NCBI GenBank assembly: GCA_047614005.1
Contig: JBLHIK010000002.1
Coordinates: 1 to 49,002 of the forward strand
From: JBLHIK01 sp047614005
GTDB taxonomy: Bacteria > Patescibacteriota > Minisyncoccia > Phycocordibacterales > UBA1006
DNA length: 49,002 nucleotides
Reading direction: 5' to 3'
Shown here: positions 48,122 through 49,002 of the stretch, one piece after another
How the letters are laid out: each line of letters opens with the position of its first letter
Position numbering within the stretch: position 1 is the stretch's first letter
The notes under the pieces: model-generated
What the model was told of the DNA's origin: nothing
The model's input: the letters and a program-made list of their open reading frames with translations, nothing else
The model's database searches: none
Position numbers and translations under genes: made by a program

Positions 48122-48237
48122 AACATATAATTTATGGGGTTATAAAAAGTCTCTCCAGAAATAGAAAAACCTTGTAAAACCCTATAAATATTTTTCAATG
48201 AAATTTGTACTTATCTTACCATATATTCAAAATAAAA

Positions 48238-48268
48238 CAAGTGAGAGAGGTCGAACCCCGCTCACTTG
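48238..48268. terminator. Intrinsic terminator downstream of the SOD gene
   Basis: CAAGTGAG pairs with CTCACTTG; on the minus strand a T-rich tract follows. Confidence 0.65.
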
Positions 48269-48298
48269 TCTTTTCTTTGTTAATTTCCTGCGTTCGTA

Positions 48299-48877
48299 TT
48301 ATTGTTGTGCTGTTTTTTCAAATTCTTCATTGATATGTTCCCAGTTTACTTGAGAGAGATAGTCGTCGATATAATCTCCCTTGCCGCTTGGCTGATAGTC
48401 AGCGACAAAAGCATGTTCCCACATATCGATACCCACGACATACTGAGTAGAGTTGAGGTGTCCTAGATGCTGTTCGTCTATCCATGTGAGGAGGAGAGCG
48501 TCAGCGTCTTTATCATAGGCGAGCACTGCCCATCCGACACCACGCGTCTTTGCGAGCTGAGTAAATACAGATATAAAATTCTCAAAAGAGTTCCACTTCT
48601 CTTCTATTTTATTGCGGAGAATACCTTCTGGTATTTCTGTTGTTCCTCCGACGAGTGACTGAAAGTAGTATTCATGGTTTTTCATTCCGTTGTATTCGAA
48701 AGAAAAACGACGACCAAGCTCTGCTTTGATATAGTCAGAAAGAGATTCATTTTCGAGCTCTGCGAGAATCATGTTGGTGTTTTTTACATATCCTGCATAC
48801 AGTCCTAAGTGTTCTTTTATAGTTTTTTGTGATATTCCTCTGAGGTCTGGGATTTCAAATGTTTTTTCTGTGTACAT
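48299..48877 (-). CDS. Iron/manganese superoxide dismutase
   Basis: Removes superoxide. The 192-residue protein has the metal ligands His23, His68, Asp151 and His155 in the family order. The YNGMKNHEYYFQSL and DMWEHAF segments are typical of the Fe/Mn-SOD fold. Metal preference cannot be read from the sequence. A superoxide defence in a fermentative CPR cell suggests exposure to oxygen or to a host oxidative burst. The gene stands alone. Confidence 0.93.
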   Translation of the reverse strand: MYTEKTFEIPDLRGISQKTIKEHLGLYAGYVKNTNMILAELENESLSDYIKAELGRRFSFEYNGMKNHEYYFQSLVGGTTEIPEGILRNKIEEKWNSFENFISVFTQLAKTRGVGWAVLAYDKDADALLLTWIDEQHLGHLNSTQYVVGIDMWEHAFVADYQPSGKGDYIDDYLSQVNWEHINEEFEKTAQQ

Positions 48878-48919
48878 AAATAATATATTTAATGATAATG
48901 CATAGATTATAACATATGC

Positions 48920-48925
48920 TATTAT
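48920..48925 (+). promoter_or_regulatory. -10 box (TATTAT), leaderless-type
   Basis: TATTAT six bases before the ATG at 48932. Confidence 0.5.
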
Positions 48926-48931
48926 CTTTAT

Positions 48932-49002
48932 ATGAAAAAGAAAAGAATCATAACTATCGCAGGAAAAGCAGGTAGTGGTAAATCCTCAACAGCAAAACAA
49001 AT
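48932..49002 (+). CDS. Nucleotide (CMP-type) kinase, N-terminal part only
   Basis: Twenty-three codons are visible: MKKKRIITIAGKAGSGKSST and on. GKAGSGKS is a P-loop, and the ITIAGKAGSGKSS pattern matches cytidylate kinase-like proteins. The gene runs off the right edge. Confidence 0.6.
   Translation, partial: MKKKRIITIAGKAGSGKSSTAKQ

Noticed and set aside
1..49002. TGA recoded as glycine or tryptophan (code 25 or 4)
   Set aside because: All recognised genes are full length when TGA is read as stop, and no split genes are seen; TGA seems unused rather than recoded.

Overview
This window looks like a piece of a Candidate Phyla Radiation (Patescibacteria) chromosome, probably a Parcubacteria-type lineage. 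The DNA is AT-rich and the genes are compact. Secreted proteins carry the GWISF-type and PP-x-CN-x-PIN motifs I associate with that group. Housekeeping enzymes are trimmed: trigger factor has no PPIase domain, PGK is short, and ComEC has no metallo-beta-lactamase domain. This assignment is inference; no rRNA gene is present to confirm it.

Layout. From 1 to 16.3 kb nearly all genes are on the minus strand: rsmA, a UvrD-type helicase, comM, a DksA/TraR-type zinc-finger gene, a NYN nuclease gene, clpP, tig, a xerC/D-type recombinase and several small membrane proteins. Two plus-strand genes interrupt this (a LysM/M23 peptidase and a HTH gene). A 2.2 kb AT-rich cassette at 4.7-6.86 kb (SLOG-fold protein, methyltransferase, HTH protein) is bounded by perfect 58-bp direct repeats and appears inserted. 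At 16.4-18.9 kb are plus-strand rpsO, rny and an HU gene. At 19.0-22.1 kb are four tRNAs (Pro-UGG, Gly-GCC, Arg-UCG, Gly-UCC), a phosphotransferase, a UPF0102 gene and a REP-associated transposase-like (RAYT) gene. Then come cca, xth, a methyltransferase, ppa and nusA. From 27.4 to 47.6 kb nearly everything is on the plus strand: a secreted/surface protein cluster, a Bacteroidota-like T9SS-sorted protein, a type IV pilus set (pilB, pilC and four pseudopilin genes in GspH-I-J-K order), tpiA-pgk, recJ, rnhA and comEC. A HIT gene, a small membrane protein gene and an Fe/Mn superoxide dismutase gene lie on the minus strand at the end, followed by a partial kinase gene.

The most striking region is 20.4-25.3 kb. 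It has nine sites containing TTTCACGTGAAA, the core of the bacterial chromosome-partitioning site parS. Five of these lie in an identical 31-bp repeat whose orientation flips across 21.5-23.6 kb. Between the two orientations are three tandem 13-mers, a DnaA-box match and the switch in overall gene direction, so I propose a replication origin near 21.55-21.75 kb. A RAYT gene sits directly beside one repeat copy, and two copies supply the last codons and stop codon of neighbouring genes, so the repeat may be mobile.

Two genome-wide habits are visible. Of 50 complete genes, 37 end in TAA, 13 in TAG and none in TGA. About 20 genes have a clear -10 hexamer only 6-9 bases before the start codon, which implies leaderless mRNAs.

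Functionally, PilB/PilC and the pseudopilins, ComEC and ComM together suggest DNA uptake and surface attachment. The three paralogous secreted proteins with a four-cysteine GGGG-x-C domain just upstream of the pilus genes are candidates for pilus-associated adhesins.
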